Assembly (NCBI GenBank): GCA_037893225.1
Contig: JAZGUH010000328.1
Location: forward strand, 1 to 64,000
Direction: 5' to 3'
DNA: 64,000 bases
From: Hippasteria phrygiana
Lineage: Eukaryota > Echinodermata > Asteroidea > Valvatida > Goniasteridae
Shown here: piece after piece, positions 28,400 to 41,612 of the stretch
How positions within the stretch are numbered: the stretch's first letter is position 1
How the letters are laid out: the number at the start of each line of letters is the position of its first letter
Position numbers and translations under genes: made by a program
Notes under the pieces: model-generated
Told to the model about the DNA's origin: nothing
The model's input: only the letters and a program-made list of their open reading frames with translations
The model's database searches: none

Positions 28400-31300
28400 A
28401 AATGATCAAACGTAAGGCTATACATGTATAGCCTTGCCATTTCGACTAATTTTGAAGTTTTTGAGTAATGTTTGCTAGTAACGTTTTCACCCCAAAATGA
28501 TCAAACACAAGGCTATAGCCTTGCCATTTTGACTAATTTTGAAGTTTTTGAGTAATGTTTGCTAAGCAAGGTTTTCTCCCAAAAATGATCAAACACAAGG
28601 CTATAGCCTTGCCACTTTGACTAATTTTGAAGTTTTTGAGTAATGTTTGCTATTAACGTTTTCACCCCAAAATGATAAAACATTGCCATTTTGCCAGATT
28701 TGAGTAATGTTTGCTCAGTAACGTTTTCACCCCAAAATGATCAAACATAAGGCTATACATGTATAGCCTTGCCATTTCGACTAATTTTGAAGTTTTTGAG
28801 TAATGTTTGCTAAGTAAGGTTTTCTCCCAAAAATGATCAAACACAAGGCTATAGCCTTGCCATTTTGACTAATTTTGAAGTTTTTGAGTAATGTTTGCTA
28901 AGTAACGTTTTCACCCCAAAATGATCAAACACAAGGCTATAGCCTTGCCATTTTGACTAATTTTGAAGTTTTTTAGTAATGTTTGCTAAGTAACGTTTTT
29001 ACCCCAAAATGATCAAACATTGCCATTTCGCCAGATTTGAGTAATGTTTGCTATAAGTAAGGTTTTCACCCAAAAATGATGAAACATAAGGCTATAGCCT
29101 TGCCATTTTGACTAATTTTGAAGTTTTTGAGTAATGTTTGCTAAGTAACGTTTTTACCCCAAAATGATCAAACATAAGGCTATAGCCTTGCCATTTTGAC
29201 TAATTTTGAAGTTTTTGAGTAATGTTTGCTAAGTAAGGTTTTCTCCCAAAAATGATCAAACACAAGGCTATAGCCTTGCCACTTTGACTAATTTTGAAGT
29301 TTTTGAGTAATGTTTGCTATTAACGTTTTCACCCCAAAATGATAAAACATTGCCATTTCGCCAGATTTGAGTAATGTTTGCTCAGTAACGTTTTCACCCA
29401 AAAATGATGAAACATAAGGCTATAGCCTTGCCATTTTGACTAATTTTGAAGTTTTTTAATAATGTTTGCTAAGTAACGTTTTCACCCCAAAATGATCAAA
29501 CACAAGGCTATAGCCTTGCCATTTTGACTAATTTTGAAGTTTTTGAGTAATGTTTGCTAAGTAACGTTTTTACCCCAAAATGATCAAACATTGCCATTTT
29601 GACTAATTTTGAAGTTTTTGAGTAATGTTTGCTAAGTAACGTTTGCACCCAAAAATGATAAAACATGAGGCTATAGCCTTGCCATTTTGCCAGATTTGAC
29701 GAATTTGATTAATGTTTACTAAGTAAGGTTTTCTCCCAAAAATGATGAAACATAAGGCTATAGCCTTGCCATTTCGACTAATTTTGAAGTTTTTTAGTAA
29801 TGTTTGCTAAGTAACGTTTTCACCCCAAAATGATCAAACACAAGGCCATAGCCTTGCCATTTTGACTAATTTTGAAGTTTTTGAGTAATGTTTGCTAATA
29901 ACGTTTTCACCCCAAAATGATCAAACACAAGGCTATAGCCTTGCCATTTTGACTAATTTTGAAGTTTTTGAGTAATGTTTGCTAAGTAACGTTTTCACCC
30001 CAAAATGATCAAACACAAGGCTATAGCCTTGCCACTTTGACTAATTTTGAAGTTTTTGAGTAATGTTTGCTATTAACGTTTTCACCCCAAAATGATAAAA
30101 CATTGCCATTTTGCCAGATTTGAGTAATGTTTGCTCAGTAACGTTTTCACCCCAAAATGATCAAACACAATGCTATAGCCTTGCCATTTTGACTAATTTT
30201 GAAGTTTTTGAGTAATGTTTGCTAAGTAACGTTTTTACCCCAAAATGATCAAACATAAGGCTATAGCCTTGCCATTTTGACTAATTTTGAAGTTTTTGAG
30301 TAATGTTTGCTAAGTAAGGTTTTCACCCCAAAATGATCAAACACAAGGCTATAGCCTTGCCATTTTGACTAATTTTGAAGTTTTTGAGTAATGTTTGCTA
30401 AGTAACGTTTTTACCCCAAAATGATCAAACATTGCCATTTTGACTAATTTTGAAGTTTTTGAGTAATGTTTGCTAAGTAACGTTTGCACCCAAAAATGAT
30501 GAAACATGAGGCTATAGCCTTGCCATTTTGCCAGATTTGACGAATTTGATTAATGTTTACTAAGTAAGGTTTTCTCCCAAAAATGATGAAACATAAGGCT
30601 ATAGCCTTGCCATTTTGACTAATTTTGAAGTTTTTGAGTAATGTTTGCTAAGTAACGTTTTCACCCCAAAATGATCAAACACAAGGCTATAGCCTTGCCA
30701 TTTTGACTAATTTTGAAGTTTTTGAGTAATGTTTGCTATTAACGTTTTCACCCCAAAATGATAAAACATTGCCATTTTGCCAGATTTGAGTAATGTTTGC
30801 TCAGTGACGTTTTCACCCCAAAATGATCAAACATAAGGCTATACATGTATAGCCTTGCCATTTCGACTAATTTTGAAGTTTTTGAGTAATGTTTGCTAGT
30901 AACGTTTTCACCCCAAAATGATCAAACACAAGGCTATAGCCTTGCCACTTTGACTAATTTTGAAGTTTTTGAGTAATGTTTGCTAAGTAACGTTTTCACC
31001 CCAAAATGATAAAACATTGCCATTTTGCCAGATTTGAGTAATGTTTGCTCAGTAACGTTTTCACCCCAAAATGATCAAACATAAGGCTATACATGTATAG
31101 CCTTGCCATTTTGACTAATTTTGAAGTTTTTGAGTAATGTTTGCTAAGTAACGTTTTCACCCCAAAATGATCAAACACAAGGCTATAGCCTTGCCATTTT
31201 GACTAATATTGAAGTTTTTGAGTAATGTTTGCTAAGTAACGTTTGCACCCAAAAATGATAAAACATGAGGCTATAGCCTTGCCATTTTGCCAGATTTGAC

Positions 31301-34300
31301 GAATTTGATTAATGTTTACTAAGTAAGGTTTTCTCCCAAAAATGATGAAACATAAGGCTATAGCCTTGCCATTTCGACTAATTTTGAAGTTTTTTAGTAA
31401 TGTTTGCTAAGTAACGTTTTCACCCCAAAATGATCAAACACAAGGCCATAGCCTTGCCATTTTGACTAATTTTGAAGTTTTTGAGTAATGTTTGCTAATA
31501 ACGTTTTCACCCCAAAATGATCAAACACAAGGCTATAGCCTTGCCATTTTGACTAATTTTGAAGTTTTTGAGTAATGTTTGCTAAGTAACGTTTTCACCC
31601 CAAAATGATCAAACACAAGGCTATAGCCTTGCCACTTTGACTAATTTTGAAGTTTTTGAGTAATGTTTGCTATTAACGTTTTCACCCCAAAATGATAAAA
31701 CATTGCCATTTTGCCAGATTTGAGTAATGTTTGCTCAGTAACGTTTTCACCCCAAAATGATCAAACACAATGCTATAGCCTTGCCATTTTGACTAATTTT
31801 GAAGTTTTTGAGTAATGTTTGCTAAGTAACGTTTTTACCCCAAAATGATCAAACATAAGGCTATAGCCTTGCCATTTTGACTAATTTTGAAGTTTTTGAG
31901 TAATGTTTGCTAAGTAAGGTTTTCTCCCAAAAATGATCAAACACAAGGCTATAGCCTTGCCATTTTGACTAATTTTGAAGTTTTTGAGTAATGTTTGCTA
32001 AGTAACGTTTTCACCCCAAAATGATCAAACATTGCCATTTTGACTAATTTTGAAGTTTTTGAGTAATGTTTGCTAAGTAACGTTTGCACCCAAAAATGAT
32101 GAAACATGAGGCTATAGCCTTGCCATTTTGCCAGATTTGACGAATTTGATTAATGTTTACTAAGTAAGGTTTTCTCCCAAAAATGATGAAACATAAGGCT
32201 ATAGCCTTGCCATTTCGACTAATTTTGAAGTTTTTTAGTAATGTTTGCTAAGTAACGTTTTCACCCCAAAATGATCAAACACAAGGCCATAGCCTTGCCA
32301 TTTTGACTAATTTTGAAGTTTTTGAGTAATGTTTGCTAATAACGTTTTCACCCCAAAATGATCAAACACAAGGCTATAGCCTTGCCATTTTGACTAATTT
32401 TGAAGTTTTTGAGTAATGTTTGCTAAGTAACGTTTTCACCCCAAAATGATCAAACACAAGGCTATAGCCTTGCCACTTTGACTAATTTTGAAGTTTTTGA
32501 GTAATGTTTGCTATTAACGTTTTCACCCCAAAATGATAAAACATTGCCATTTTGCCAGATTTGAGTAATGTTTGCTCAGTAACGTTTTCACCCCAAAATG
32601 ATCAAACACAATGCTATAGCCTTGCCATTTTGACTAATTTTGAAGTTTTTGAGTAATGTTTGCTAAGTAACGTTTTTACCCCAAAATGATCAAACATAAG
32701 GCTATAGCCTTGCCATTTTGACTAATTTTGAAGTTTTTGAGTAATGTTTGCTAAGTAAGGTTTTCTCCCAAAAATGATCAAACACAAGGCTATAGCCTTG
32801 CCATTTTGACTAATTTTGAAGTTTTTGAGTAATGTTTGCTAAGTAACGTTTTTACCCCAAAATGATCAAACATTGCCATTTTGACTAATTTTGAAGTTTT
32901 TGAGTAATGTTTGCTAAGTAACGTTTGCACCCAAAAATGATGAAACATGAGGCTATAGCCTTGCCATTTTGCCAGATTTGACGAATTTGATTAATGTTTA
33001 CTAAGTAAGGTTTTCTCCCAAAAATGATGAAACATAAGGCTATAGCCTTGCCATTTTGACTAATTTTGAAGTTTTTGAGTAATGTTTGCTAAGTAACGTT
33101 TTCACCCCAAAATGATCAAACACAAGGCTATAGCCTTGCCATTTTGACTAATTTTGAAGTTTTTGAGTAATGTTTGCTATTAACGTTTTCACCCCAAAAT
33201 GATAAAACATTGCCATTTTGCCAGATTTGAGTAATGTTTGCTCAGTGACGTTTTCACCCCAAAATGATCAAACATAAGGCTATACATGTATAGCCTTGCC
33301 ATTTCGACTAATTTTGAAGTTTTTGAGTAATGTTTGCTAGTAACGTTTTCACCCCAAAATGATCAAACACAAGGCTATAGCCTTGCCATTTTGACTAATT
33401 TTGAAGTTTTTGAGTAATGTTTGCTAAGTAAGGTTTTCTCCCAAAAATGATCAAACACAAGGCTATAGCCTTGCCACTTTGACTAATTTTGAAGTTTTTG
33501 AGTAATGTTTGCTAAGTAACGTTTTCACCCCAAAATGATAAAACATTGCTATTTTGCCAGATTTGAGTAATGTTTGCTCAGTAACGTTTTCACCCCAAAA
33601 TGATCAAACACAAGGCTATAGCCTTGCCATTTTGACTAATTTTGAAGTTTTTGAGTAATGTTTGCTAAGTAACGTTTGCACCCAAAAATGATGAAACATG
33701 AGGCTATAGCCTTGCCATTTTGCCAGATTTGACGAATTTGATTAATGTTTACTAAGTAAGGTTTTCTCCCAAAAATGATGAAACATAAGGCTATAGCCTT
33801 GCCATTTTGACTAATTTTGAAGTTTTTGAGTAATGTTTACTAAGTAACGTTTTCACCCCAAAATGATCAAACACAAGGCTATAGCCTGGCCATTTTTACT
33901 AAATTTGGAGTTTTTGAGTAATGTTTGCTAAGTAACGTTTTTACCCCAAAATGATCAAACATAAGGCTATAGCCTTGCCATTTTGACTAATTTTGAAGTT
34001 TTTGAGTAATGTTTGCTAAGTAAGGTTTTCTCCCAAAAATGATCAAACACAAGGCTATAGCCTTGCCATTTTGACTAATTTTGAAGTTTTTGAGTAATGT
34101 TTGCTATTAACGTTTTCACCCCAAAATGATCAAACATAAGGCTATAGCCTTGCCATTTTGACTAATTTTGAAGTTTTTGAGTAATGTTTGCTATTAACGT
34201 TTTCACCCCAAAATGATAAAACATTGCCATTTCGCCAGATTTGAGTAATGTTTGCTCAGTAACGTTTTCACCCCAAAATGATCAAACATAAGGCTATACA

Positions 34301-37300
34301 TGTATAGCCTTGCCATTTTGACTAATTTTGAAGTTTTTGAGTAATGTTTGCTAAGTAAGGTTTTCTCCCAAAAATGATCAAACACAAGGCTATAGCCTTG
34401 CCATTTTGACTAATTTTGAAGTTTTTGAGTAATGTTTGCTAAGTAACGTTTGCACCCAAAAATGATGAAACATGAGGCTATAGCCTTGCCATTTTGCCAG
34501 ATTTGACGAATTTGATTAATGTTTACTAAGTAAGGTTTTCTCCCAAAAATGATGAAACATAAGGCTATAGCCTTGCCATTTCGACTAATTTTGAAGTTTT
34601 TGAGTAATGTTTGCTAAGTAACGTTTTCACCCCATTTTGCCAGATTTGACGAATTTGATTAATGTTTACCTTAGGTTTTCTCCCAAAAATGATCAAACAC
34701 AAGGCTATAGCCTTGCCACTTTGACTAATTTTGAAGTTTTTGAGTAATGTTTGCTATTAACGTTTTCACCCCAAAATGATAAAACATTGCCATTTTGCCA
34801 GATTTGAGTAATGTTTGCTCAGTAACGTTTTCACCCCAAAATGATCAAACATAAGGCTATACATGTATAGCCTTGCCATTTCGACTAATTTTGAAGTTTT
34901 TGAGTAATGTTTGCTAAGTAAGGTTTTCTCCCAAAAATGATCAAACACAAGGCTATAGCCTTGCCATTTTGACTAATTTTGAAGTTTTTGAGTAATGTTT
35001 GCTAAGTAACGTTTTCACCCCAAAATGATCAAACACAAGGCTATAGCCTTGCCATTTTGACTAATTTTGAAGTTTTTGAGTAATGTTTGCTAAGTAACGT
35101 TTTCACCCCAAAATGATCAAACACAAGGCTATAGCCTTGCCATTTTGACTAATTTTGAAGTTTTTTAGTAATGTTTGCTAAGTAACGTTTTTACCCCAAA
35201 ATGATCAAACATTGCCATTTCGCCAGATTTGAGTAATGTTTGCTATAAGTAAGGTTTTCACCCAAAAATGATGAAACATAAGGCTATAGCCTTGCCACTT
35301 TGACTAATTTTGAAGTTTTTGAGTAATGTTTGCTAAGTAAGGTTTTCTCCCAAAAATGATCAAACACAAGGCTATAGCCTTGCCACTTTGACTAATTTTG
35401 AAGTTTTTGAGTAATGTTTGCTATTAACGTTTTCACCCCAAAATGATAAAACATTGCCATTTCGCCAGATTTGAGTAATGTTTGCTCAGTAACGTTTTCA
35501 CCCCAAAATGATCAAACATAAGGCTATACATGTATAGCCTTGCCATTTTGACTAATTTTGAAGTTTTTGAGTAATGTTTGCTAAGTAAGGTTTTCTCCCA
35601 AAAATGATCAAACACAAGGCTATAGCCTTGCCATTTTGACTAATTTTGAAGTTTTTGAGTAATGTTTGCTAAGTAACGTTTTCACCCCAAAATGATCAAA
35701 CACAAGGCTATAGCCTTGCCATTTTGACTAATTTTGAAGTTTTTTAGTAATGTTTGCTAAGTAACGTTTTCACCCCAAAATGATCAAACATTGCCATTTC
35801 GCCAGATTTGAGTAATGTTTGCTATAAGTAAGGTTTTCACCCAAAAATGATGAAACATAAGGCTATAGCCTTGCCATTTTGACTAATTTTGAAGTTTTTG
35901 AGTAATGTTTGCTAAGTAAGGTTTTCACCCCAAAATGATCAAACACAAGGCTATAGCCTTGCCATTTTGACTAATTTTGAAGTTTTTGAGTAATGTTTGC
36001 TAAGTAACGTTTTCACCCCAAAATGATCAAACACAAGGCTATAGCCTTGCCATTTTGACTAATTTTGAAGTTTTTTAGTAATGTTTGCTAAGTAACGTTT
36101 TCACCCCAAAATGATCAAACATTGCCATTTCGCCAGATTTGAGTAATGTTTGCTATAAGTAAGGTTTTCACCCAAAAATGATGAAACATAAGGCTATAGC
36201 CTTGCCATTTTGACTAATTTTGAAGTTTTTGAGTAATGTTTACTAAGTAACGTTTTCACCCCAAAATGATCAAACACAAGGCTATAGCCTGGCCATTTTT
36301 ACTAATTTTGAAGTTTTTTAATAATGTTTGCTAAGTAACGTTTTTACCCCAAAATGATCAAACATTGCCATTTCGCCAGATTTGAGTAATGTTTGCTATA
36401 AGTAAGGTTTTCACCCAAAAATGATGAAACATAAGGCTATAGCCTTGCCATTTTGACTAATTTTGAAGTTTTTGAGTAATGTTTGCTAAGTAACGTTTTT
36501 ACCCCAAAATGATCAAACATAAGGCTATAGCCTTGCCATTTTGACTAATTTTGAAGTTTTTGAGTAATGTTTGCTAAGTAAGGTTTTCTCCCAAAAATGA
36601 TCAAACATTGCCATTTCGCCAGATTTGAGTAATGTTTGCTATAAGTAAGGTTTTCACCCAAAAATGATGAAACATAAGGCTATAGCCTTGCCATTTTGAC
36701 TAATTTTGAAGTTTTTGAGTAATGTTTGCTAAGTAAGGTTTTCACCCCAAAATGATCAAACACAAGGCTATAGCCTTGCCATTTTGACTAATTTTGAAGT
36801 TTTTGAGTAATGTTTGCTAAGTAACGTTTTCACCCCAAAATGATCAAACACAAGGCTATAGCCTTGCCATTTTGACTAATTTTGAAGTTTTTTAGTAATG
36901 TTTGCTAAGTAACGTTTTCACCCCAAAATGATCAAACATTGCCATTTCGCCAGATTTGAGTAATGTTTGCTATAAGTAAGGTTTTCACCCAAAAATGATG
37001 AAACATAAGGCTATAGCCTTGCCATTTTGACTAATTTTGAAGTTTTTGAGTAATGTTTGCTAAGTAAGGTTTTCACCCCAAAATGATCAAACACAAGGCT
37101 ATAGCCTTGCCATTTTGACTAATTTTGAAGTTTTTGAGTAATGTTTGCTAAGTAAGGTTTTCACCCCAAAATGATCAAACACAAGGCTATAGCCTTGCCA
37201 TTTTGACTAATTTTGAAGTTTTTTAGTAATGTTTGCTAAGTAACGTTTTCACCCCAAAATGATCAAACATTGCCATTTCGCCAGATTTGAGTAATGTTTG

Positions 37301-39529
37301 CTATAAGTAAGGTTTTCACCCAAAAATGATGAAACATAAGGCTATAGCCTTGCCATTTTGACTAATTTTGAAGTTTTTGAGTAATGTTTACTAAGTAACG
37401 TTTTCACCCCAAAATGATCAAACACAAGGCTATAGCCTGGCCATTTTTACTAATTTTGAAGTTTTTTAATAATGTTTGCTAAGTAACGTTTTCACCCCAA
37501 AATGATCAAACACAAGGCTATAGCCTGGCCATTTTTACTAATTTTGAAGTTTTTGAGTAATGTTTGCTAAGTAACGTTTTTACCCCAAAATGATCAAACA
37601 TTGCCATTTTGACTAATTTTGAAGTTTTTGAGTAATGTTTGCTAAGTAACGTTTGCACCCAAAAATGATAAAACATGAGGCTATAGCCTTGCCATTTTGC
37701 CAGATTTGACGAATTTGATTAATGTTTACTAAGTAAGGTTTTCTCCCAAAAATGATGAAACATAAGGCTATAGCCTTGCCATTTTGACTAATTTTGAAGT
37801 TTTTGAGTAATGTTTGCTAAGTAACGTTTGCACCCAAAAATGATGAAACATGAGGCTATATAGCCTTGCCATTTTGCCAGATTTGACGAATTTGATTAAT
37901 GTTTACTAAGTAAGGTTTTCTCCCAAAAATGATGAAACATAAGGCTATAGCCTTGCCATTTCGACTAATTTTGAAGTTTTTTAGTAATGTTTGCTAAGTA
38001 ACGTTTTCACCCCAAAATGATCAAACACAAGGCCATAGCCTTGCCATTTCGACTAATTTTGAAGTTTTTGAGTAATGTTTGCTAAGTAACGTTTTCACCC
38101 CAAAATGATCAAACACAAGGCTATAGCCTTGCCACTTTGACTAATTTTGAAGTTTTTGAGTAATGTTTGCTATTAACGTTTTCACCCCAAAATGATAAAA
38201 CATTGCCATTTTGCCAGATTTGAGTAATGTTTGCTCAGTAACGTTTTCACCCCAAAATGATCAAACACAATGCTATAGCCTTGCCATTTTGACTAATTTT
38301 GAAGTTTTTGAGTAATGTTTGCTAAGTAACGTTTTTACCCCAAAATGATCAAACATAAGGCTATAGCCTTGCCATTTTGACTAATTTTGAAGTTTTTGAG
38401 TAATGTTTGCTAAGTAACGTTTTCACCCCAAAATGATCAAACATTGCCAATTTGACTAATTTTGAAGTTTTTGAGTAATGTTTGCTAAGTAACGTTTGCA
38501 CCCAAAAATGATGAAACATGAGGCTATAGCCTTGCCATTTTGCCAGATTTGACGAATTTGATTAATGTTTACTAAGTAAGGTTTTCTCCCAAAAATGATC
38601 AAACACAAGGCTATAGCCTTGCCATTTTGACTAATTTTGAAGTTTTTGAGTAATGTTTGCTAAGTAACGTTTTCACCCCAAAATGATCAAACACAAGGCT
38701 ATAGCCTTGCCATTTCGCCAGATTTGAGTAATGTTTGCTATAAGTAAGGTTTTCACCCAAAAATGATGAAACATAAGGCTATAGCCTTGCCATTTCGACT
38801 AATTTTGAAGTTTTTTAGTAATGTTTGCTAAGTAACGTTTTCACCCCAAAATGATCAAACATTGCCATTTCGCCAGATTTGAGTAATGTTTGCTATAAGT
38901 AAGGTTTTCACCCAAAAATGATGAAACATAAGGCTATACATGTATAGCCTTGCCATTTTGACTAATTTTGAAGTTTTTGAGTAATGTTTGCTATTAACGT
39001 TTTCACCCCAAAATGATAAAACATTGCCATTTCGCCAGATTTGAGTAATGTTTGCTATAAGTAAGGTTTTCACCCAAAAATGATGAAACATAAGGCTATA
39101 GCCTTGCCATTTCGACTAATTTTGAAGTTTTTGAGTAATGTTTGCTATTAACGTTTTCACCCCAAAATGATAAAACATTGCCATTTCGCCAGATTTGAGT
39201 AATGTTTGCTCAGTAACGTTTTCACCCCAAAATGATCAAACATAAGGCTATACATGTATAGCCTTGCCATTTTGACTAATTTTGAAGTTTTTGAGTAATG
39301 TTTGCTAAGTAACGTTTTCACCCCAAAATGATCAAACACAAGGCTATAGCCTTGCCATTTTGACTAATTTTGAAGTTTTTGAGTAATGTTTGCTAAGTAA
39401 CGTTTTCACCCAAAAATGATAAAATATAGCCTTGCCATTTCGACCAATTTTGAAGTTTTTGAGTAATGTTTGCTATTAACGTTTTCACCCCAAAATGATA
39501 AAACACAAGGCTAACCATTTCGACTAATT
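28400..39529. repeat. Satellite edge domain with short higher-order periods
   Basis: The long-unit marker of the preceding domain disappears after 28,342 and new local periods appear. A block carrying the variants CACAAGGCCATAGCC and CACAATGCTATAGCC repeats with a period of 841 bp (31439 to 32280, and 31766 to 32607). Between 35,791 and 37,270 the short-monomer junction recurs every 331 or 243 bp, again differing by one 88-bp monomer. Broken-dyad variants are commoner here than further left. The last copies (39,409-39,529) are truncated and mutated, as expected at an array edge. Confidence 0.85.
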
Positions 39530-40137
39530 CTTATGAAATTGAGTTTTGCAAATAATGGAATGAAAATTAACTACATTACATTGATATTAAACCAAGGGTT
39601 TTGTAGTGATGCGTTATGATACATTGTGCTACCCTCTGTTCTGTAGCTGCATACACAGTTTCTACGTACAGGGTCTTTTGAAGCAATCGTGGCGGTTTTC
39701 ACACACCTTCAGGAAACGATGCATTGCATGAGAATGGTACCCCTGATTTATTAATTTTATTTGGTGTCAAAATGTGCCTCGGATGATGGCTCAGAAAAGG
39801 TGGTTAAAGCATCTTTTTTCTGACCATTCAACCCCACGGTCTCAACATCAAGAACAAGGAAATGATTAACTGAACACCTCTTCTTTTTTCAGTCGGAAAA
39901 AAATTGCCTTCAAAATTGCACCAAAATTAGCCACTAATAGGAAGAAGATTATGCAATAATTTAACATTTCTAAAAATCAATATCCGAAATTTTTCAATAT
40001 TTTGATATATTTTTCCCGAAAAAAAAAGGTTAATCTTTCATGAAAATTTATAAAGATAAATATCAATAAAAATTCATGAAAACAGGATTCTAGCACTGTC
40101 TTTCGAAACATTTGAAGTCATTTTTGGGGCAAAAATG
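39530..40137. other. Array-flanking DNA with no recognised feature
   Basis: Unique-looking AT-rich sequence directly adjoins the decayed end of the satellite. I see no exon, no TIR pair and no long open frame. Confidence 0.6.
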
Positions 40138-40219
40138 GAAAATGTTGCCTCACAGCACAGAAAGAGTTGACAAACCTTAAGGTTTGTCAACTCTTTCTGT
40201 GCTGTGAGGCAACATTTTC
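40138..40219. repeat. 82-bp perfect palindrome (no spacer)
   Basis: Two 41-base arms meet with no loop at AACCTT/AAGGTT (centre 40178/40179). Every base pairs, from the outer GAAAATGTTGCC to GGCAACATTTTC. The next outward pair (40137 G, 40220 A) does not match, so the palindrome ends sharply. It may be a very young fold-back repeat, a hairpin-RNA locus, or an assembly or cloning artefact at an inverted junction. Confidence 0.95.
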
Positions 40220-40497
40220 AACAGTTCTACATGACAGATAAATAAGAAATAATGGAAGCTGAAAGCTCAACAAAATGTATACACATTGTACAAGATGTTT
40301 ACCTTCATAATATGATCAACCAACACATACAATTTACTTTGAAGTTGACAGAAATATCTTTGAAAAGTTACCAATAAAACTGGATTATACAGTCATACAC
40401 CTGTTTAACAAAGTCCTTGGGACTAATACAATTTACCTTGTTATATATAACAGGTACCTTGTTATTATTAGTAATGGAAAACAAAGAAAACCAAAGA

Positions 40498-40838
40498 CGT
40501 TTAGGTTTTTTACACCCAAGTTAGTGAAGCAAAGTCAGGTCCTCCATGGACCCTGATCTCGACAATGCCGTCAATGAAACGGACATGGGTTTGGTCTTCT
40601 GGGCCAATAGCACATGTTACACTTCTTTCTTTTCTGTTTTGTTTTTTGTTTGACTAAATCACTTACATGTTCATTTACCATTGATTATGAAAGTGGTCAG
40701 TAGGTTTATGGTTGGCCGCACAATCATAAGCAAACATAACACAGCGCTCCACATTGTTCCATACTGATCAGCTTAAAAAAATACTTCACAGTAGAGTACC
40801 TGACTTTGCTTCACTCATTTGGGTGTAAGTCCTAAACG
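40498..40838. mobile_element. Imperfect inverted-repeat element (MITE-like)
   Basis: The left arm (40498-40540), with ACACCCAAGTTAGTGAAGCA followed by AAGTCAGG, is matched in inverse orientation by the right arm (40799-40838). The arms differ by a few substitutions and short gaps. The interior is AT-rich and non-coding. No convincing target-site duplication was seen, so the superfamily is unknown. It could be a small non-autonomous DNA transposon whose true ends lie slightly outside these arms. Confidence 0.55.
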
Positions 40839-40950
40839 GATGGTCGGATTTTGATGAAATAAAGATTTTTTTTTCATTTAAGAAGATTTCCTAGCACATA
40901 GTATGAAAATTATTATTATGGATTACCCGGAAATAAGGTTGTGCTTTTTT

Positions 40951-40970
40951 GGGGGGACACCCTGTATAAG
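40951..40970. repeat. Solo transposon-end motif GGGACACCCTGTATAA
   Basis: This motif also forms the right end of the inverted-repeat element at 54287-54838. Here no partner end was found, so it is probably a solo or truncated copy of the same family. Confidence 0.35.
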
Positions 40971-41398
40971 ATCAAGATGGAGGGTGAATTGATGACTAAA
41001 AACTTGTCAAGGATTTCAAATTCAGGATGTAGTATCAGTCATGAAATACAACAACCCAGGAACTATAATTCCAAACCCTAACATTTACTAATTAACAACA
41101 TATAAACAGTTCTTTCTACAATGCACCTACAGGAAATATGTAATCGAGTAGGGATTATACTTGTTGCTAAATCCCTTTTAACCAGTTCGCACCGTGATTA
41201 TTTTTGCCGAAAATTTCTATTTTCAAAATAGGCAAAATATAGCAGCCAACTTCTGATATACAACCAAACGCCACAAATACTGATTTGCAAGAGTCATATC
41301 AACAGTATTTGTACAATATTTCTTGCCGAAACCTCATATTTCAATACTCCAGGTGCGCCCAACAGAGCGTAAATTGTAGAACAACAGGCCGTGCACAG

Positions 41399-41612
41399 CA
41401 GAGATGTAGTCGAGTCCATCACAAGTCCCTGCAAGTCCCTGACAAGCCCTCCAGTCCTAATCCCAATCACAAGCTATTCAAATGAGCTTTGACAAAGGCA
41501 ATCCTTTGTCATTGTTCATCCAGTTACTTGTGACCAGCTTTAAAAAAGGACTTCTGACTGGGCTTGCGAAAGTACTTGTGAAAGGACTTGCAGGGACTCG
41601 ACTCCAACTCTA
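41399..41612. mobile_element. hAT-type MITE with exact 8-bp TSD
   Basis: The element is flanked by the identical octamer GTGCACAG at 41391-41398 and 41613-41620. Its ends are related inverted repeats: the left begins CAGAGATGTAGTCGAGTCC, and the right, read inverted, begins TAGAGTTGGAGTCGAGTCC. Inward of both are short CAAGTCC-type subterminal repeats. An 8-bp TSD with short TIRs and subterminal repeats is characteristic of the hAT superfamily. At 214 bp it has no coding capacity. Its AAGTC-rich ends resemble those of the hAT element at 56341-58730, so both may belong to related families. Confidence 0.85.

Larger units (their letters stand above)
1..39529. repeat. Satellite array with higher-order repeats
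   Basis: The first 39.5 kb is one head-to-tail tandem array. It is open at the left edge of the window and ends in decayed monomers after 39,409. The commonest monomer is 88 bp: it opens with AAGTAACGTTTTCACCCC, carries the dyad CAAGGCTATAGCCTTG in its middle, and closes with GAGTAATGTTTGCT. A shorter monomer of about 64 bp lacks the dyad and has CATTGCCATTTCGCCAG instead. A third variant carries GCCAGATTTGACGAATTTG. Monomers are arranged in higher-order units, not at random. No non-satellite insertion, coding exon or transposon was seen in it. It could be centromeric or pericentromeric, but only the array itself is visible. Confidence 0.98.

Noticed and set aside
757..39339. About twenty near-identical 60-residue minus-strand open frames and one of 78 residues within the satellite
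   Set aside because: They recur wherever the same monomers adjoin and have no start context, domain or codon bias. They are by-products of the tandem repeat and not genes.
1..39529. CRISPR array or bacterial repeat
   Set aside because: There are no unique spacers between repeats. The monomers are contiguous and the surrounding DNA is clearly animal.
1..39529. CENP-B box in the satellite
   Set aside because: No monomer contains a sequence resembling TTCGTTGGAAACGGGA. A centromeric role is possible but not shown by such a box.
40413..40440. AT-rich near-palindrome TGTTATATATAACA as a regulatory site
   Set aside because: Short TA-rich dyads are expected by chance in AT-rich DNA, and the outer arms are out of register by one base.
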